From: Bifidobacterium aerophilum
Lineage (GTDB): Bacteria; Actinomycetota; Actinomycetes; Actinomycetales; Bifidobacteriaceae
DNA: 45,817 nt
Reading direction: 5' to 3'
NCBI RefSeq assembly: GCF_010667685.1
Contig: NZ_WHZW01000024.1
Location: 1 to 45,817 of the forward strand
Positions 1-9,531 of the stretch are shown here, one piece after another; position 1 is the first letter of the stretch; each line of letters begins with the position of its first letter. The position numbers and the translations under genes are program-made. The notes beneath the pieces were generated by a model. It saw only the letters and a program-made list of their open reading frames with translations, was not told the DNA's origin and did not search any database.

Positions 1-116
1 TAGGTTTAGGCACCACCCATTCTGCCTAGAAGCCTCTAACTATTCCCACCCCTCCATCAGAACAGCAAACACGGTCGTACGGTCGGTCGTTCTGGACGTG
101 CCCGCGATTGTGGACC

Positions 117-122
117 TATGAT
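117..122 (+). promoter_or_regulatory. Putative -10 box for the DUF3039 gene
   Basis: TATGAT at 117-122 is a good -10 hexamer 40 bases before the chosen start. No convincing -35 box lies 16-18 bases upstream. Bases 1-116 hold no gene I can support. Confidence 0.35.
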
Positions 123-162
123 TGATAGGGTATTTCGGCAAACGCGAAGGCTGGAGGTTGCG

Positions 163-480
163 ATGACGATGGACGCAATGACGATGACCGATTCGATGCT
201 GGATCTGGCGGACCCGGTGTCGCCGCTGTCCACGCCGGACACCGGGTCCGGCACGGCGGTGCTGGAACGTCCGCAGATCAAGGAACAGCCGCTCAAGGAC
301 GACGGCGGCGACGCGGACCGTTACGCGCACTACGTCTCCAAGGAGCGCATCGCCGAGTCGCGCATGACCGGTCGGCCGGTGGTCGCGCTGTGCGGCAAGG
401 TGTGGGTACCCAAGCACGACCCGTCCAAGTATCCGGTCTGCCCCGACTGCAAGCGCATCTACGACGAGATGACGCGTTGA
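163..480 (+). CDS. DUF3039 family protein
   Basis: A small cytoplasmic protein of 105 residues, recognised as DUF3039 by its C-terminal cysteine cluster: CGKVWVPKHDPSKYPVCPDC followed by KRIYDEM. The Cys...Cys-x-x-Cys arrangement looks like a metal-binding ribbon, but metal binding is an inference. The family is conserved in Actinobacteria and has no assigned function that I know. I chose ATG 163 because GGAGG lies at 153-157, six bases ahead; an upstream in-frame ATG at 118 has no such site and sits inside a -10-like TATGAT. The N-terminal half is acidic and low in complexity. The gene converges on pncB, with a long palindrome between them. Confidence 0.85.
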   Translation: MTMDAMTMTDSMLDLADPVSPLSTPDTGSGTAVLERPQIKEQPLKDDGGDADRYAHYVSKERIAESRMTGRPVVALCGKVWVPKHDPSKYPVCPDCKRIYDEMTR

Positions 481-524
481 ATCTGACCGGCGACGCCATA
501 CGCCGACTGGGAAACGCGACAAAC

Positions 525-594
525 GAAAGTGGGGATGAACCTACCATGAAGAGCCCGTATCGGCGGGTTTCAAGGTAGGTTCATCCCCACTTTC
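525..594. terminator. Bidirectional hairpin between DUF3039 gene and pncB
   Basis: A perfect 21-bp inverted repeat: arm 525-545 begins GAAAGTGGGGATGAAC, arm 574-594 is its complement, and the 28-nt loop contains a weaker GCCC/GGGT pairing. It lies between convergent genes and probably terminates both. There is no clear T-tract. Confidence 0.7.
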
Positions 595-606
595 CGTTGT
601 TGGGGA

Positions 607-1926
607 TCAGAGGACCGTAGTCTCGGTCGGAATCACCGGCTCGCCCTTCATCAATGACTGGGCGGTGATGGGCAGTTCGGCCAACGCCCGTGCGCGGTAT
701 TCGTGCGCGGCCATGATCGCGTCATGACCCTGGTAGCGCGAATCGATCTGGCCGTGATCGACGTAGTCGACCAGCAGATCCTTCCAGCCTTCCTTCGGCT
801 CGTAGGCGGCCAGCTCGTCCTCCGAGCCGGAGATCACATGCTCGCAGTCCGCGAGATTGTACTCGTACGAACGGTACGCGAGCTTGCGGCCCGGAATCGA
901 CGCCTTGTCCTTCGACTTCTTGGCCACCGGCTGCATCGTGCCATCCGCACTTTCGCGCTCGGTGAGCTTGTACACCATCGCGCACGTCGGCGCGCCGGAT
1001 CCGGTCACGAGCATCGTGCCGACGCCGTACGAATCGACCGGCGCGGTCTGCAGCGCGGCCAGCGCATACTCGTCCAGGTCGTTCGTGACCGTGATCTTCG
1101 TATTCGTCGCGCCCAGCGCGTCCAGCTGGTTGCGCACGCGCTGCGCGAGCGAGGCGAGGTCGCCCGAGTCGATGCGGATGCCGCCCAGTTCCGGCCCGGC
1201 CACCTCGACCGCGGTCTTCACGGCCTCCTCGATGTTGTACGTGTCCACCAGCAGCGTCGTGTTCCTGCCGAGCGCCGCGATCTGCGAGGCGAACGCGTCG
1301 CGCTCCGAATCGTGCACGAGCGTGAAGCAGTGCGCGGCCGTGCCGATCGCCTTCAATCCGTACATCTGCGCGGCGAGCAGATTCGCCGTGCCCTTGAACC
1401 CGCCGATCACCGCGGCGCGTGCGGCGGCCACCGCGGCCCATTCGTTCGTACGGCGCCCGCCCATGTCCATGCACGGGCGGTCCTTCGCGGCCGACACCAT
1501 GCGCGAGGCCGCCGAGGCGACCGCCGAATCATAGTTCAGGATCGACAACACCAACGTCTCGAGCAGCGTGCACTCGCCGAACGTGCCCTCGACCTGCAGG
1601 ACCGGCGAGTTCGGGAAGAACATCTCGCCCTCGCGGTAGCCCTTGATCGAACCGGAGAAACGGTAGTTCTCCAGCCACTTGATCGTCTCGGGGCTCACGA
1701 CCTTGCGGTCGGACAGGAACTTCAGGTCCTCGTCGTCCAGATGGAACCGTTCGAGCGCGTCGAGGATGCGCCCGGTTCCGGCCGTCACGCCATAGCGGCG
1801 GCCCTCGGGCAGATGACGCGTGTACACCTCGAACACGCATTTGCGGTTCGCCGTGCCGTCGCGCAACGTCGCGTCAAGCATCGTGTATTCATACATGTCG
1901 GTCATCAGGGCCGGTGAGTAGTCCAT
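607..1926 (-). CDS. pncB: Nicotinate phosphoribosyltransferase
   Basis: Converts nicotinate and PRPP to nicotinate mononucleotide in the Preiss-Handler NAD salvage pathway; cytoplasmic. The 439-residue length fits the family. Recognisable segments are the N-terminal SPALMTDMYEYTM, the central GGRRTNEWAAVAAARAAVIG and GTAAHCF, the TYNIEEAV strand, and GIRIDSGDL, which forms part of the phosphoribosyl-binding barrel. Start ATG 1926 is preceded by AAGGGAGA; an in-frame extension to 2031 has no ribosome site and reads as low-complexity Arg/Pro sequence. It is transcribed divergently from the membrane protein gene at 2055 and converges on the DUF3039 gene. Confidence 0.95.
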   Translation of the reverse strand: MDYSPALMTDMYEYTMLDATLRDGTANRKCVFEVYTRHLPEGRRYGVTAGTGRILDALERFHLDDEDLKFLSDRKVVSPETIKWLENYRFSGSIKGYREGEMFFPNSPVLQVEGTFGECTLLETLVLSILNYDSAVASAASRMVSAAKDRPCMDMGGRRTNEWAAVAAARAAVIGGFKGTANLLAAQMYGLKAIGTAAHCFTLVHDSERDAFASQIAALGRNTTLLVDTYNIEEAVKTAVEVAGPELGGIRIDSGDLASLAQRVRNQLDALGATNTKITVTNDLDEYALAALQTAPVDSYGVGTMLVTGSGAPTCAMVYKLTERESADGTMQPVAKKSKDKASIPGRKLAYRSYEYNLADCEHVISGSEDELAAYEPKEGWKDLLVDYVDHGQIDSRYQGHDAIMAAHEYRARALAELPITAQSLMKGEPVIPTETTVL

Positions 1927-2041
1927 GGAATCTCCCTTGTTTCGTTTGCGTACCAGCCTACCGCGCCGCGCGTCCGCGGGCCAGTCGCGATACGGGAGGG
2001 CGGGAGGCGCGGAAACGCGGCCCGGTGGCACGCCCGACGCG

Positions 2042-2047
2042 TAGACT
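2042..2047 (+). promoter_or_regulatory. -10 box of a leaderless transcript
   Basis: TAGACT ends seven bases before ATG 2055 and no Shine-Dalgarno sequence is present. Transcription would start at or next to the A of the start codon, giving a leaderless mRNA. Confidence 0.5.
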
Positions 2048-2054
2048 GACGCGT

Positions 2055-2681
2055 ATGCGATTCATTGCGGGATTGTGGCGGCTGGCGGTCGCCGGACTGT
2101 GCTTCGTGGGGACGTACGAGGCGTGGCAGCGGCCGGAACTGTGGGTGTATTTCACGTTCCAGACCGGATTCGTGCTCGGGTTCACGATGCTGTGGGCCGC
2201 GGCGGCGAGCCTGGTCAAGGGCGTGCAGCCACCCGCATGGCTCAAGGGCGTGGTCACGCTGTACGCGCTCATCACCGCGATCGTCGCGTTCCTGCTCATG
2301 CCGCCCGACGACCCGAACTACGTGCCGCAGGTGCTCGGCATCATGACCAACACGATGCTGCACCGGATCGCGCCGATCATGGCGGTGATCGACTTCATCC
2401 TGTTCGACCCGCACCGCCGGTTCAAGTGGCATTATCCGTTCTCGTGGCTGGTCTACCTGCCGGCCTGGCTCGCGTTCATCGTGATCCGCGCGACGATCTG
2501 GCCGCATTCCGGGCCGGCCGCAGGCGGCAACCCGTACCCGTACACGTTCATCGACGCGAACGCGCTCGGATGGATGCGGTTCGGCGTCAACTGCGCGGAA
2601 CTCGCGGCTGGGTTCTTCGTCCTCGCGCTGATCCTGTTCATCATCGACAGGATCGAACCGGCCAAACCGCTGCTCGGCTGA
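2055..2681 (+). CDS. Pr6Pr family integral membrane protein
   Basis: A 208-residue protein that is almost entirely hydrophobic, with about six membrane segments. It resembles the Pr6Pr/FAR-17a/AIG1-like membrane family. Supporting stretches are FTFQTGFVLGFTMLW, the loop FDPHRRFKWHYPFSWLVYLP, and the late NPYPYTFIDANALG motif ahead of the last helix. The function of bacterial members is unknown to me, though an ester or amide hydrolase role is possible from distant eukaryotic relatives. Start ATG 2055 is chosen from a -10 box seven bases upstream and the absence of any ribosome site, so translation is probably leaderless. It is divergent from pncB; rph follows with its own promoter. Confidence 0.75.
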   Translation: MRFIAGLWRLAVAGLCFVGTYEAWQRPELWVYFTFQTGFVLGFTMLWAAAASLVKGVQPPAWLKGVVTLYALITAIVAFLLMPPDDPNYVPQVLGIMTNTMLHRIAPIMAVIDFILFDPHRRFKWHYPFSWLVYLPAWLAFIVIRATIWPHSGPAAGGNPYPYTFIDANALGWMRFGVNCAELAAGFFVLALILFIIDRIEPAKPLLG

Positions 2682-2719
2682 GCCGTCCGCGATCGGTACG
2701 CCGGCCGGTGCCCGGCTGG

Positions 2720-2728
2720 TGCTAGGTT
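2720..2728 (+). promoter_or_regulatory. Extended -10 box of leaderless rph
   Basis: TGC followed by TAGGTT (hexamer 2723-2728) ends seven bases before ATG 2736, the same geometry as the promoter at 2042. No Shine-Dalgarno sequence is present. Confidence 0.5.
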
Positions 2729-2735
2729 GGGCGAT

Positions 2736-3500
2736 ATGGCTCAGATCAAGGATTTGCTTGGAAACGATACCGTGCTGCGCGGCGACGGACGCGCGGTCGA
2801 CCAGCTTCGCCCGGTTCGGATCACCCGTCACTTCACCGACGTGCCGGAAGGCTCGGTGCTCATCGAATGCGGCAACACGCGCGTGATGTGCACCGCGACG
2901 TTCACGCCCGGCGTGCCGCGCTGGCGCAAGGATTCCGGACTCGGCTGGGTGACGGCAGAATACTCGATGCTGCCGCGCGCGACCGCGGAACGCACCGACC
3001 GCGAATCCGTCAAGGGCAAGATCGGCGGCCGCACGCACGAGATCAGCCGACTGATCGGACGCTGCCTGCGCGGCGTGGTCGACATGAAGGCGCTCGGCGA
3101 GAACATGGTGCAGATCGACTGCGACGTGCTGCAGGCCGACGGTGGCACGCGCACCGCGTCGATCACCGGCGCGTACGTCGCGCTCGTCGACGCGATGCGC
3201 TGGGCGGAGAAGAACAAGCACATCAAATCCGCCGACCGCGTGCTCAAGGACGTGGTGTCGGCCGTGTCGGTCGGCGTCATCGACGGCACGCCGATGCTTG
3301 ACCTGCCGTATCCGGAGGACAGCCGCGCGATGACCGACATGAACGTCGCGATGACCGGTTCCGGCACGTTCATCGAAATCCAGGGCACCGCCGAACACCG
3401 CCCGTTCAACCGCGCCGAGCTCAACACGCTGCTCGACCTGGCGGAAAAGGGCAACCGCGAACTGCAGGCCGCCCAGCAGGCCGCCCTCGCGCAGGACTGA
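2736..3500 (+). CDS. rph: Ribonuclease PH
   Basis: A phosphorolytic 3'-5' exoribonuclease that trims tRNA 3' ends. The length of 254 residues is typical. Diagnostic segments are [22 protein letters not shown] near the N terminus (quoted in part), [16 protein letters not shown], the arginine-rich [19 protein letters not shown], and [20 protein letters not shown], which holds the catalytic acidic site. ATG 2736 is chosen over an in-frame TTG at 2727, because the TTG lies partly inside the -10 box. rdgB begins 15 bases after the stop, so the two form an operon, a pairing common in bacteria. Confidence 0.96.
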   Translation: MAQIKDLLGNDTVLRGDGRAVDQLRPVRITRHFTDVPEGSVLIECGNTRVMCTATFTPGVPRWRKDSGLGWVTAEYSMLPRATAERTDRESVKGKIGGRTHEISRLIGRCLRGVVDMKALGENMVQIDCDVLQADGGTRTASITGAYVALVDAMRWAEKNKHIKSADRVLKDVVSAVSVGVIDGTPMLDLPYPEDSRAMTDMNVAMTGSGTFIEIQGTAEHRPFNRAELNTLLDLAEKGNRELQAAQQAALAQD

Positions 3501-3515
3501 TTTTTCGGGAGCATT

Positions 3516-4247
3516 ATGAAACTCATCGTCGCCACGCATAACGAAGGCAAGCTCATCGAAATCCGCCGCATCCTCGAAGCCGGTCTCGGCGAGGACGCGG
3601 CCCGCATCGAACTCGTCTCCGCCGGCAGCCTGAACCTGCCCGACCCGGTCGAAACCGGCGTCACGTTCCAGGAGAACGCGCTGCTCAAGGCGCGTGACGT
3701 GGCTGAGCGCACCGGCTGCCCGGCCATCGCCGACGACTCGGGACTCATCGTCGACGTGATGGGCAACGCGCCCGGCATCCTGTCCGCCCGTTGGGCCGGC
3801 CGCCACGGCGACGACGCGGCGAACAACGCACTGCTGCTCGCCCAGATCGCCGATATTCCGGACGTCAAGCGCACCGCGCGGTTCCGCTGCGCCGCTGCGC
3901 TCGTCGTGCCGGATACCTCGGGCCGTGGCGCCGACGACGTTCCGGCCGTCATCGCATCCGATTCGCCGCAGGCCGAGGCCGCGCTCGCCGACCGCTATCC
4001 GATCGCCGAAGAGATCGTCGAAACCGGCGACATGCCGGGCCGCATCATCCGCGAGGCGCGCGGTACCAACGGATTCGGCTACGATCCGCTGTTCGAACCG
4101 GACGACCAGCCCGAACGGGCCGTGGTCGACGGCGAGGACGGCAGGCTCACCAGCGCCGAACTGACTTCGGCCGAAAAGAACGCGATCTCGCACCGCGGCA
4201 AGGCCCTGCGCTCGCTTGTGCCGGCGGTCGAACGGCTGCTGCACTGA
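3516..4247 (+). CDS. rdgB: dITP/XTP pyrophosphatase (RdgB/HAM1 family)
   Basis: Hydrolyses non-canonical purine triphosphates (dITP, XTP) to monophosphates, keeping them out of DNA. The N-terminal signature VATHNEGKLIEI, the central DDSGLIVD followed by PGILSARWAG, and the C-terminal GFGYDPLF and SHRGKAL all match the family. It has 243 residues, somewhat longer than the common 195-205; the extra length sits in the middle, around an Asp/Ala-rich stretch near residues 130-155. Ribosome site GGGAG lies 7-8 bases before ATG. It is co-transcribed with rph, and a hairpin follows at 4249. Confidence 0.95.
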   Translation: MKLIVATHNEGKLIEIRRILEAGLGEDAARIELVSAGSLNLPDPVETGVTFQENALLKARDVAERTGCPAIADDSGLIVDVMGNAPGILSARWAGRHGDDAANNALLLAQIADIPDVKRTARFRCAAALVVPDTSGRGADDVPAVIASDSPQAEAALADRYPIAEEIVETGDMPGRIIREARGTNGFGYDPLFEPDDQPERAVVDGEDGRLTSAELTSAEKNAISHRGKALRSLVPAVERLLH

Positions 4248-4248
4248 G

Positions 4249-4282
4249 ACCTAACCGTCTCCGGCCGATACGGTAGAGGTCC
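4249..4282 (+). terminator. Probable terminator of rph-rdgB
   Basis: GACCT-A-ACCGT (4249-4259) pairs with ACGGT-AG-AGGTC (4271-4282) in a two-part stem around a small bulge, starting just after the rdgB stop. There is no long T-tract. Confidence 0.5.
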
Positions 4283-4579
4283 GTCTGTCTTGCGGGGTGG
4301 AATGCGGCGGCTGTCGCTGGTCTGCCCCGCTAAGAACGCACTGTGCGGGGCCAATCAGCCGTGTTATACGGGAAATGCCCCGCTAAGGTGTCCTTAACGG
4401 GGCGATACGGCGGACACTTCCGCGATCCGCCCCGCCGAGAGGCCCATTTGCGTGGCGAATCGACGACGACGCCATGAATCGGCTCCGCCGGAAGCCGGAC
4501 GGCGATAAGATCGAACATGCCGATCATCGCGCATGCCATGCGGCCGTTGTACCAAGCGATACCAAGAAAGGATGTGGTC
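4283..4579 (+). other. Structured leader upstream of the FemAB-type gene
   Basis: No gene is seen here. The region holds alternating complementary blocks: GCGGGG 4292-4297, CCCCGC 4325-4330, GCGGGGC 4345-4351, CCCCGCTAAGG 4378-4388, CCTTAACGGGG 4392-4402, and a GGCGGA/TCCGCC hairpin at 4409-4431. CCCCGCTAAG occurs twice as a direct repeat (4325 and 4378). Several pairings exclude one another. The ribosome site AAAGGA at 4567-4572 follows. Confidence 0.4.
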
Positions 4580-5839
4580 ATGCGATCCTTCGCACTCGCC
4601 ACGCTCACTCCGGACGAATTCGACGCGTTCTCCGCGTCCCATCCGCAAGGCAACTTCCAGCAGACTTCGGCGGCCGGCCGCATGCGTGCCGCGCAGGGCG
4701 TGGACGTCGAATACCTGGCCGTGCGTGAGGATGGTCGCGTCGTCGCCGCGGCGTTGTTCGAGACGCGCCACTCGCGCATCTCCACGTTCGCCGTCATCCA
4801 TGACGGGCCCCTGTGCGACCTGCACGACCGGGAACTGGCCACGTACTTCATCACGCAGCTCAAGGCCCACGCCAAGGCGAAGGGCGCGTCATACCTGGAG
4901 CTCACGCCGGAACTGCCGTACCTGCTGCGCGACACGGACGGCGAACCGCTGCCGGACGCGGTGCCGGCCGACGATGCGGTCGAGCTGCTCAAGGAGCTCG
5001 GCTTCGCTCACGACGGGTTCACGCGCGAGTACACGCCGGTTCCGCGATGGCGGTATCTCAAGGATCTGACCGGACTGACCGACGAGAAGACGCTGCTCAA
5101 GTCGTACGACAAGCGCACGCAGTGGAGCGTCAAGAGGGCCTCGTCGATGGGCGTGCACGTGCGCGAACTGGCCGACGACGAGCTCGGCGTGTTCGCGTCG
5201 ATCGAACAGCAGACCGCGGAACGACGTAGCTTCGAGTATCGCGGCGAGGAGTATTTCCGCCGGTTCAAGAAGGCGTATGGCAAAGCCGCGCACTTCATGG
5301 TCGCGGAGATCCACATCGCCGAATACATCGCCGACATGCAGGGCAAACGCGCGGCGCTGCAGCGCAAGGTGGACGATCTGCAGGCCAAGTACGATGCGCA
5401 TCCGACCACGAAGACGGAACGTCAGCTGGGGGAGGAGACGCGCAATCTGGCCGCCGCGGACAAGCGTCTCGCCGAGGCCGCCGAATTCGCGAAGGACGGC
5501 GACGTGCTGCCTGCGGCCGCTTCGCTGTTCGTGGAGCATCCGCGCGAAACCATCTACCTGTTCTCGGGCAGCGTGGAGCAGTACAAGCCGTTCTACGCGT
5601 CCGCGCTCATCCAGCATTACGCCATGCTGCACCTGTGCATCGAGCGCGGCGTGACCCGGTACAACTTCTACGGCATCGACGGCATCTTCGATGACCCGGA
5701 CGACGAGGGGCGTGGCGTGCTCGAGTTCAAGCAGGGCTTCAACGGGTATGTCGAGGAACTGCTCGGCCGTTTCGAGGCGCCGGTGCGCCCGGTGCGCTAC
5801 CGGCTAGAACGCCTGGCGCACAAGCTGCTGCGGCGGTAG
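4580..5839 (+). CDS. FemAB/MurM-type peptidoglycan bridge aminoacyltransferase
   Basis: Probably transfers amino acids from aminoacyl-tRNA to the lysine or ornithine side chain of lipid-linked peptidoglycan precursors, building the interpeptide bridge on the cytoplasmic face of the membrane. The 419-residue protein has two GNAT-like halves (roughly 1-160 and 165-419) and a charged helical hairpin at about 245-310 (GKRAALQRKVDDLQAKYDA and the following Lys/Glu-rich helix), the coiled-coil arm typical of FemA/FemX/MurM. RYNFYGIDGIFDDPDDEGRG near the end matches the conserved FemAB C-terminal GxxG-type loop. ATG 4580 is chosen for AAAGGA seven bases before it; an upstream ATG at 4517 has none. 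Which amino acid is transferred cannot be read from sequence. Confidence 0.88.
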   Translation: MRSFALATLTPDEFDAFSASHPQGNFQQTSAAGRMRAAQGVDVEYLAVREDGRVVAAALFETRHSRISTFAVIHDGPLCDLHDRELATYFITQLKAHAKAKGASYLELTPELPYLLRDTDGEPLPDAVPADDAVELLKELGFAHDGFTREYTPVPRWRYLKDLTGLTDEKTLLKSYDKRTQWSVKRASSMGVHVRELADDELGVFASIEQQTAERRSFEYRGEEYFRRFKKAYGKAAHFMVAEIHIAEYIADMQGKRAALQRKVDDLQAKYDAHPTTKTERQLGEETRNLAAADKRLAEAAEFAKDGDVLPAAASLFVEHPRETIYLFSGSVEQYKPFYASALIQHYAMLHLCIERGVTRYNFYGIDGIFDDPDDEGRGVLEFKQGFNGYVEELLGRFEAPVRPVRYRLERLAHKLLRR

Positions 5840-5859
5840 GGGATTGACGATGCAATGAT

Positions 5860-5907
5860 GATGCGGAAATGGCCGGGATCGGGTTCGATCCCGGCCATTT
5901 CCGCATC
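5860..5907. terminator. Bidirectional terminator hairpin
   Basis: A perfect 22-bp stem (5860-5881 with 5886-5907) closed by a four-base loop, between the convergent FemAB-type and AEC genes. It probably ends transcription on both strands. Confidence 0.85.
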
Positions 5908-5933
5908 GGGTCGGATGCCGGCCGGTACGGACG

Positions 5934-6935
5934 TCACGCCGGCAGCAGGAAGTTCGCGCCGGTCATCAGGCAGATCGCGATGATCGCCGAGGTAGCGAGC
6001 GTGAAGCCGGCGAGCTTCGCGTTGCCGAGCACCTTGTCGGTGAACAGCGTCGAGAACACGGCGGTCGGCGCGAGGGTGAGCATCACCGCGGCCTTGCGCA
6101 CGCCGGCGTCGAACGGCAGCAGGAACCATGCGGCGCAGGCGAACAGCAGTCCCAGCGGCAGTCGCCAGCCGAGCACGCGGGCCACGTCCTTCACGTCCTT
6201 GGCCGTGTGCGGCAGATCCATCAGCATGCCCACCATGAACACCGAGCAGAACGAGTTCGCGTCGGCCACCGGCTGCAGCAGCGTCGGCACGACGGCCGGG
6301 ATCTTCAGATCGAACAGCATGATCACGATCATGAGCATGTAGATGTCGAACGGAATCGACGTGACGAAACCCATGATGATCTTGCGCAGCTTCGCGCGCC
6401 GGGCCATGCGCCTCGCGTCGCGGTCGGTCGGGCGCACGTACGGCACGGTCGGCGCGTCGCCCGCATGCTGTTCGGTCAGCGGCTTGTCCATGTCGATGTG
6501 CAGCAGCGACGTGGTCATCACGTTCGTGCCGGCCGTCACCATGATCGAATTGCCGACGTCGAACATCGCCGCCGTGATCAGGGCGGACGGTCCCATGAAC
6601 GCCTGCAGGACGGGGAAGCAGAAGTTGCCCACGTTGAAGCCGGACGCGTTGAGCATGAGGAACGCGCGGTCGGCGACCGGCTTATGACGCGTGGCCAGGT
6701 AGACGAGCGGCAGCGGCAGCATCGCGCACAGGAAGCCGAACGCGGAGATCAGCAGCATGCTGATATGGTGCGGATTCGTGGCGAACGAGACGATGACGGA
6801 GGCGGGCAGCGTGAAGTTGAACACGACGACCTGCATGACGCGGTAGTCGCGTGACCTGAACAGGCCGGCCCGCTTGACCGCGTACGCGGCGAAGATGATG
6901 ATCAGGAACGCGATGGGCTTGAGCATGGCGGACAT
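5934..6935 (-). CDS. AEC family (auxin efflux carrier type) transporter
   Basis: An integral membrane permease of 333 residues with about ten hydrophobic helices in two groups of five, separated by a charged cytoplasmic loop around residues 165-200 (RPTDRDARRMARRAKLRKI). Family marks include NFTLPASVI in helix 2, LMLNASGFNVGNFCFPV, and TLAPTAVFSTLFTDKVLG in the second half. Members export or import organic acids, amino acids or auxin-like compounds; the substrate here is unknown. The start is ATG 6935, with GGGAGAGGA upstream; a further in-frame extension runs through the tRNA-Leu gene and is not real. It lies downstream of tRNA-Leu on the same strand. Confidence 0.85.
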   Translation of the reverse strand: MSAMLKPIAFLIIIFAAYAVKRAGLFRSRDYRVMQVVVFNFTLPASVIVSFATNPHHISMLLISAFGFLCAMLPLPLVYLATRHKPVADRAFLMLNASGFNVGNFCFPVLQAFMGPSALITAAMFDVGNSIMVTAGTNVMTTSLLHIDMDKPLTEQHAGDAPTVPYVRPTDRDARRMARRAKLRKIIMGFVTSIPFDIYMLMIVIMLFDLKIPAVVPTLLQPVADANSFCSVFMVGMLMDLPHTAKDVKDVARVLGWRLPLGLLFACAAWFLLPFDAGVRKAAVMLTLAPTAVFSTLFTDKVLGNAKLAGFTLATSAIIAICLMTGANFLLPA

Positions 6936-7015
6936 GGCTGCGTGGTTCCTCTCCCGTGTTCGATCTGGCCCGGCCCGATCGTTGGCCGGCGCAAGGCCGC
7001 AAGGGAGTCGGGGAG

Positions 7016-7096
7016 TGCGCGCGATGGGACTCGAACCCACACGTACAAGACACAGGAACCTAAATCCTGCGCGTCTACCAATTCCGCCACGCGCGC
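7016..7096 (-). tRNA. tRNA-Leu(UAG)
   Basis: Read on the minus strand it begins GCGCGCGTGGCGG and folds into a full cloverleaf with a perfect 7-bp acceptor stem GCGCGCG/CGCGCGC. The anticodon stem is CAGGA/TCCTG around loop TTTAGGT (anticodon TAG), with a leucine-type long variable arm and T arm GTGGGTTCGAGTCCCAT. The discriminator is A at 7016. The 3' CCA is not encoded (CTC follows). Confidence 0.93.
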
Positions 7097-7191
7097 GCAA
7101 GGTGCCAATCTAGCATGAGCCATGCCTTATAGGCACGATCGTGTCCGTATGTCTTCCGTATGTCCGCGGTCGTATCCGTGACGGCGAAATG

Positions 7192-7218
7192 AAAAACCCC
7201 GAACCACATGGTCCGGGG
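7192..7218 (-). terminator. Intrinsic terminator of tRNA-Thr
   Basis: On the minus strand, CCCCGGACCATGTGGTTCGG (plus GG) forms a hairpin at 7197-7218 followed by five T at 7192-7196. It starts four bases after the tRNA-Thr 3' end. Confidence 0.88.
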
Positions 7219-7221
7219 TGA

Positions 7222-7297
7222 TGGAGCCACTTGACAGAATCGAACTGTCGACCTGCTCATTACGAGTGAGCCGCTCTACCGACTGAGCTAAAGTGGC
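7222..7297 (-). tRNA. tRNA-Thr(CGU)
   Basis: Read on the minus strand it begins GCCACTTTAGCTCAGTCGGT. The acceptor stem is GCCACTT/AAGTGGC, the anticodon arm is CTCA-CTCGTAA-TGAG (anticodon CGT), and the T arm is GACAGTTCGATTCTGTC. The discriminator is T and the 3' CCA is encoded at 7222-7224. Total length is 76 bases. Confidence 0.95.
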
Positions 7298-7339
7298 TTG
7301 TTGCTCGGATCGCATACGCTTTCCGTGCACAAGATGAAG

Positions 7340-7367
7340 ACTATAGCGCATGTCGTGGAATTCGCAA
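7340..7367 (-). promoter_or_regulatory. Promoter of tRNA-Thr
   Basis: On the minus strand, TTGCGA (7367-7362), a 16-base spacer and TATAGT (7345-7340) make a good promoter about 40 bases upstream of the mature tRNA 5' end. Confidence 0.6.
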
Positions 7368-7700
7368 AATCCCGTCGTGTCGCGTGTGAGAACGCGGCTT
7401 TGCGGGGGTGGATTTGACAAGACGGTCGCGCTCTGCGGGGGAGGCGGCTGCGGCGGTTCGCCAGCGGCCGTCGGGCGACGCGAGGCGAGGATGGGCTGGG
7501 CGGGTCCGCAGGTCGGATGAAGCGGGATCCGTCTCCTGTGGCGGCGTGTTCACCGGCCCGTTGCCTGGCCGTTATTTTGTGTGATTATGTCTGCTTTTGT
7601 GAGTAGCTTGTTCAGTGAAGTAACCGGCGCGGCCCGTGGTCTCCTCACGGCGGCCTGACGGGCGGCGCCGCTTCGCAAGTGATGATGAAAGGACCAACAC
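7368..7700. other. Intergenic region between tRNA-Thr promoter and pgi
   Basis: No gene is supported: short open frames on both strands have no ribosome site and arginine/alanine-rich shadow composition. The right part is AT-richer (about 7570-7620), and TTGCCT 7561-7566 with GATTAT 7583-7588 (16-base spacer) is a plausible pgi promoter. That would leave a leader of roughly 105 bases. AAAGGA near 7688 is the pgi ribosome site. Confidence 0.4.
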
Positions 7701-9401
<1,701 letters not shown>

Positions 9402-9430
9402 TTTCTGACTCGCTGATGCGGCGCTGAGCC

Positions 9431-9464
9431 GAGGCTCCTCTCCTTTGCGGAGGGGAGCCTCTTT
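9431..9464 (+). terminator. Intrinsic terminator of pgi
   Basis: A 13-bp stem, GAGGCTCCTCTCC (9431-9443) with GGAGGGGAGCCTC (9449-9461), has one G-T wobble, a five-base loop and a short TTT tail. Confidence 0.88.
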
Positions 9465-9531
9465 GCGTATGTATGGGATCTGCTGACGTATGATGTGACT
9501 GTTGCGACGCTGGCATGCGAGGGGGAGCGCG

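Noticed and set aside
1905..4244. Long open frame on the minus strand (about 779 codons) opposite pncB, the Pr6Pr gene, rph and rdgB
   Set aside because: It runs antisense across four well-supported genes, is rich in Arg, Asp, His and Val as expected of a shadow frame in GC-rich coding DNA, and has no ribosome site.
4283..4579. T-box riboswitch in the FemAB-type leader
   Set aside because: I find no T-box core sequence or specifier loop arrangement; only simple complementary blocks are visible.
7341..7553. Short minus-strand frames between tRNA-Thr and pgi
   Set aside because: No ribosome site, biased shadow composition and no recognisable motif; one overlaps the tRNA promoter.
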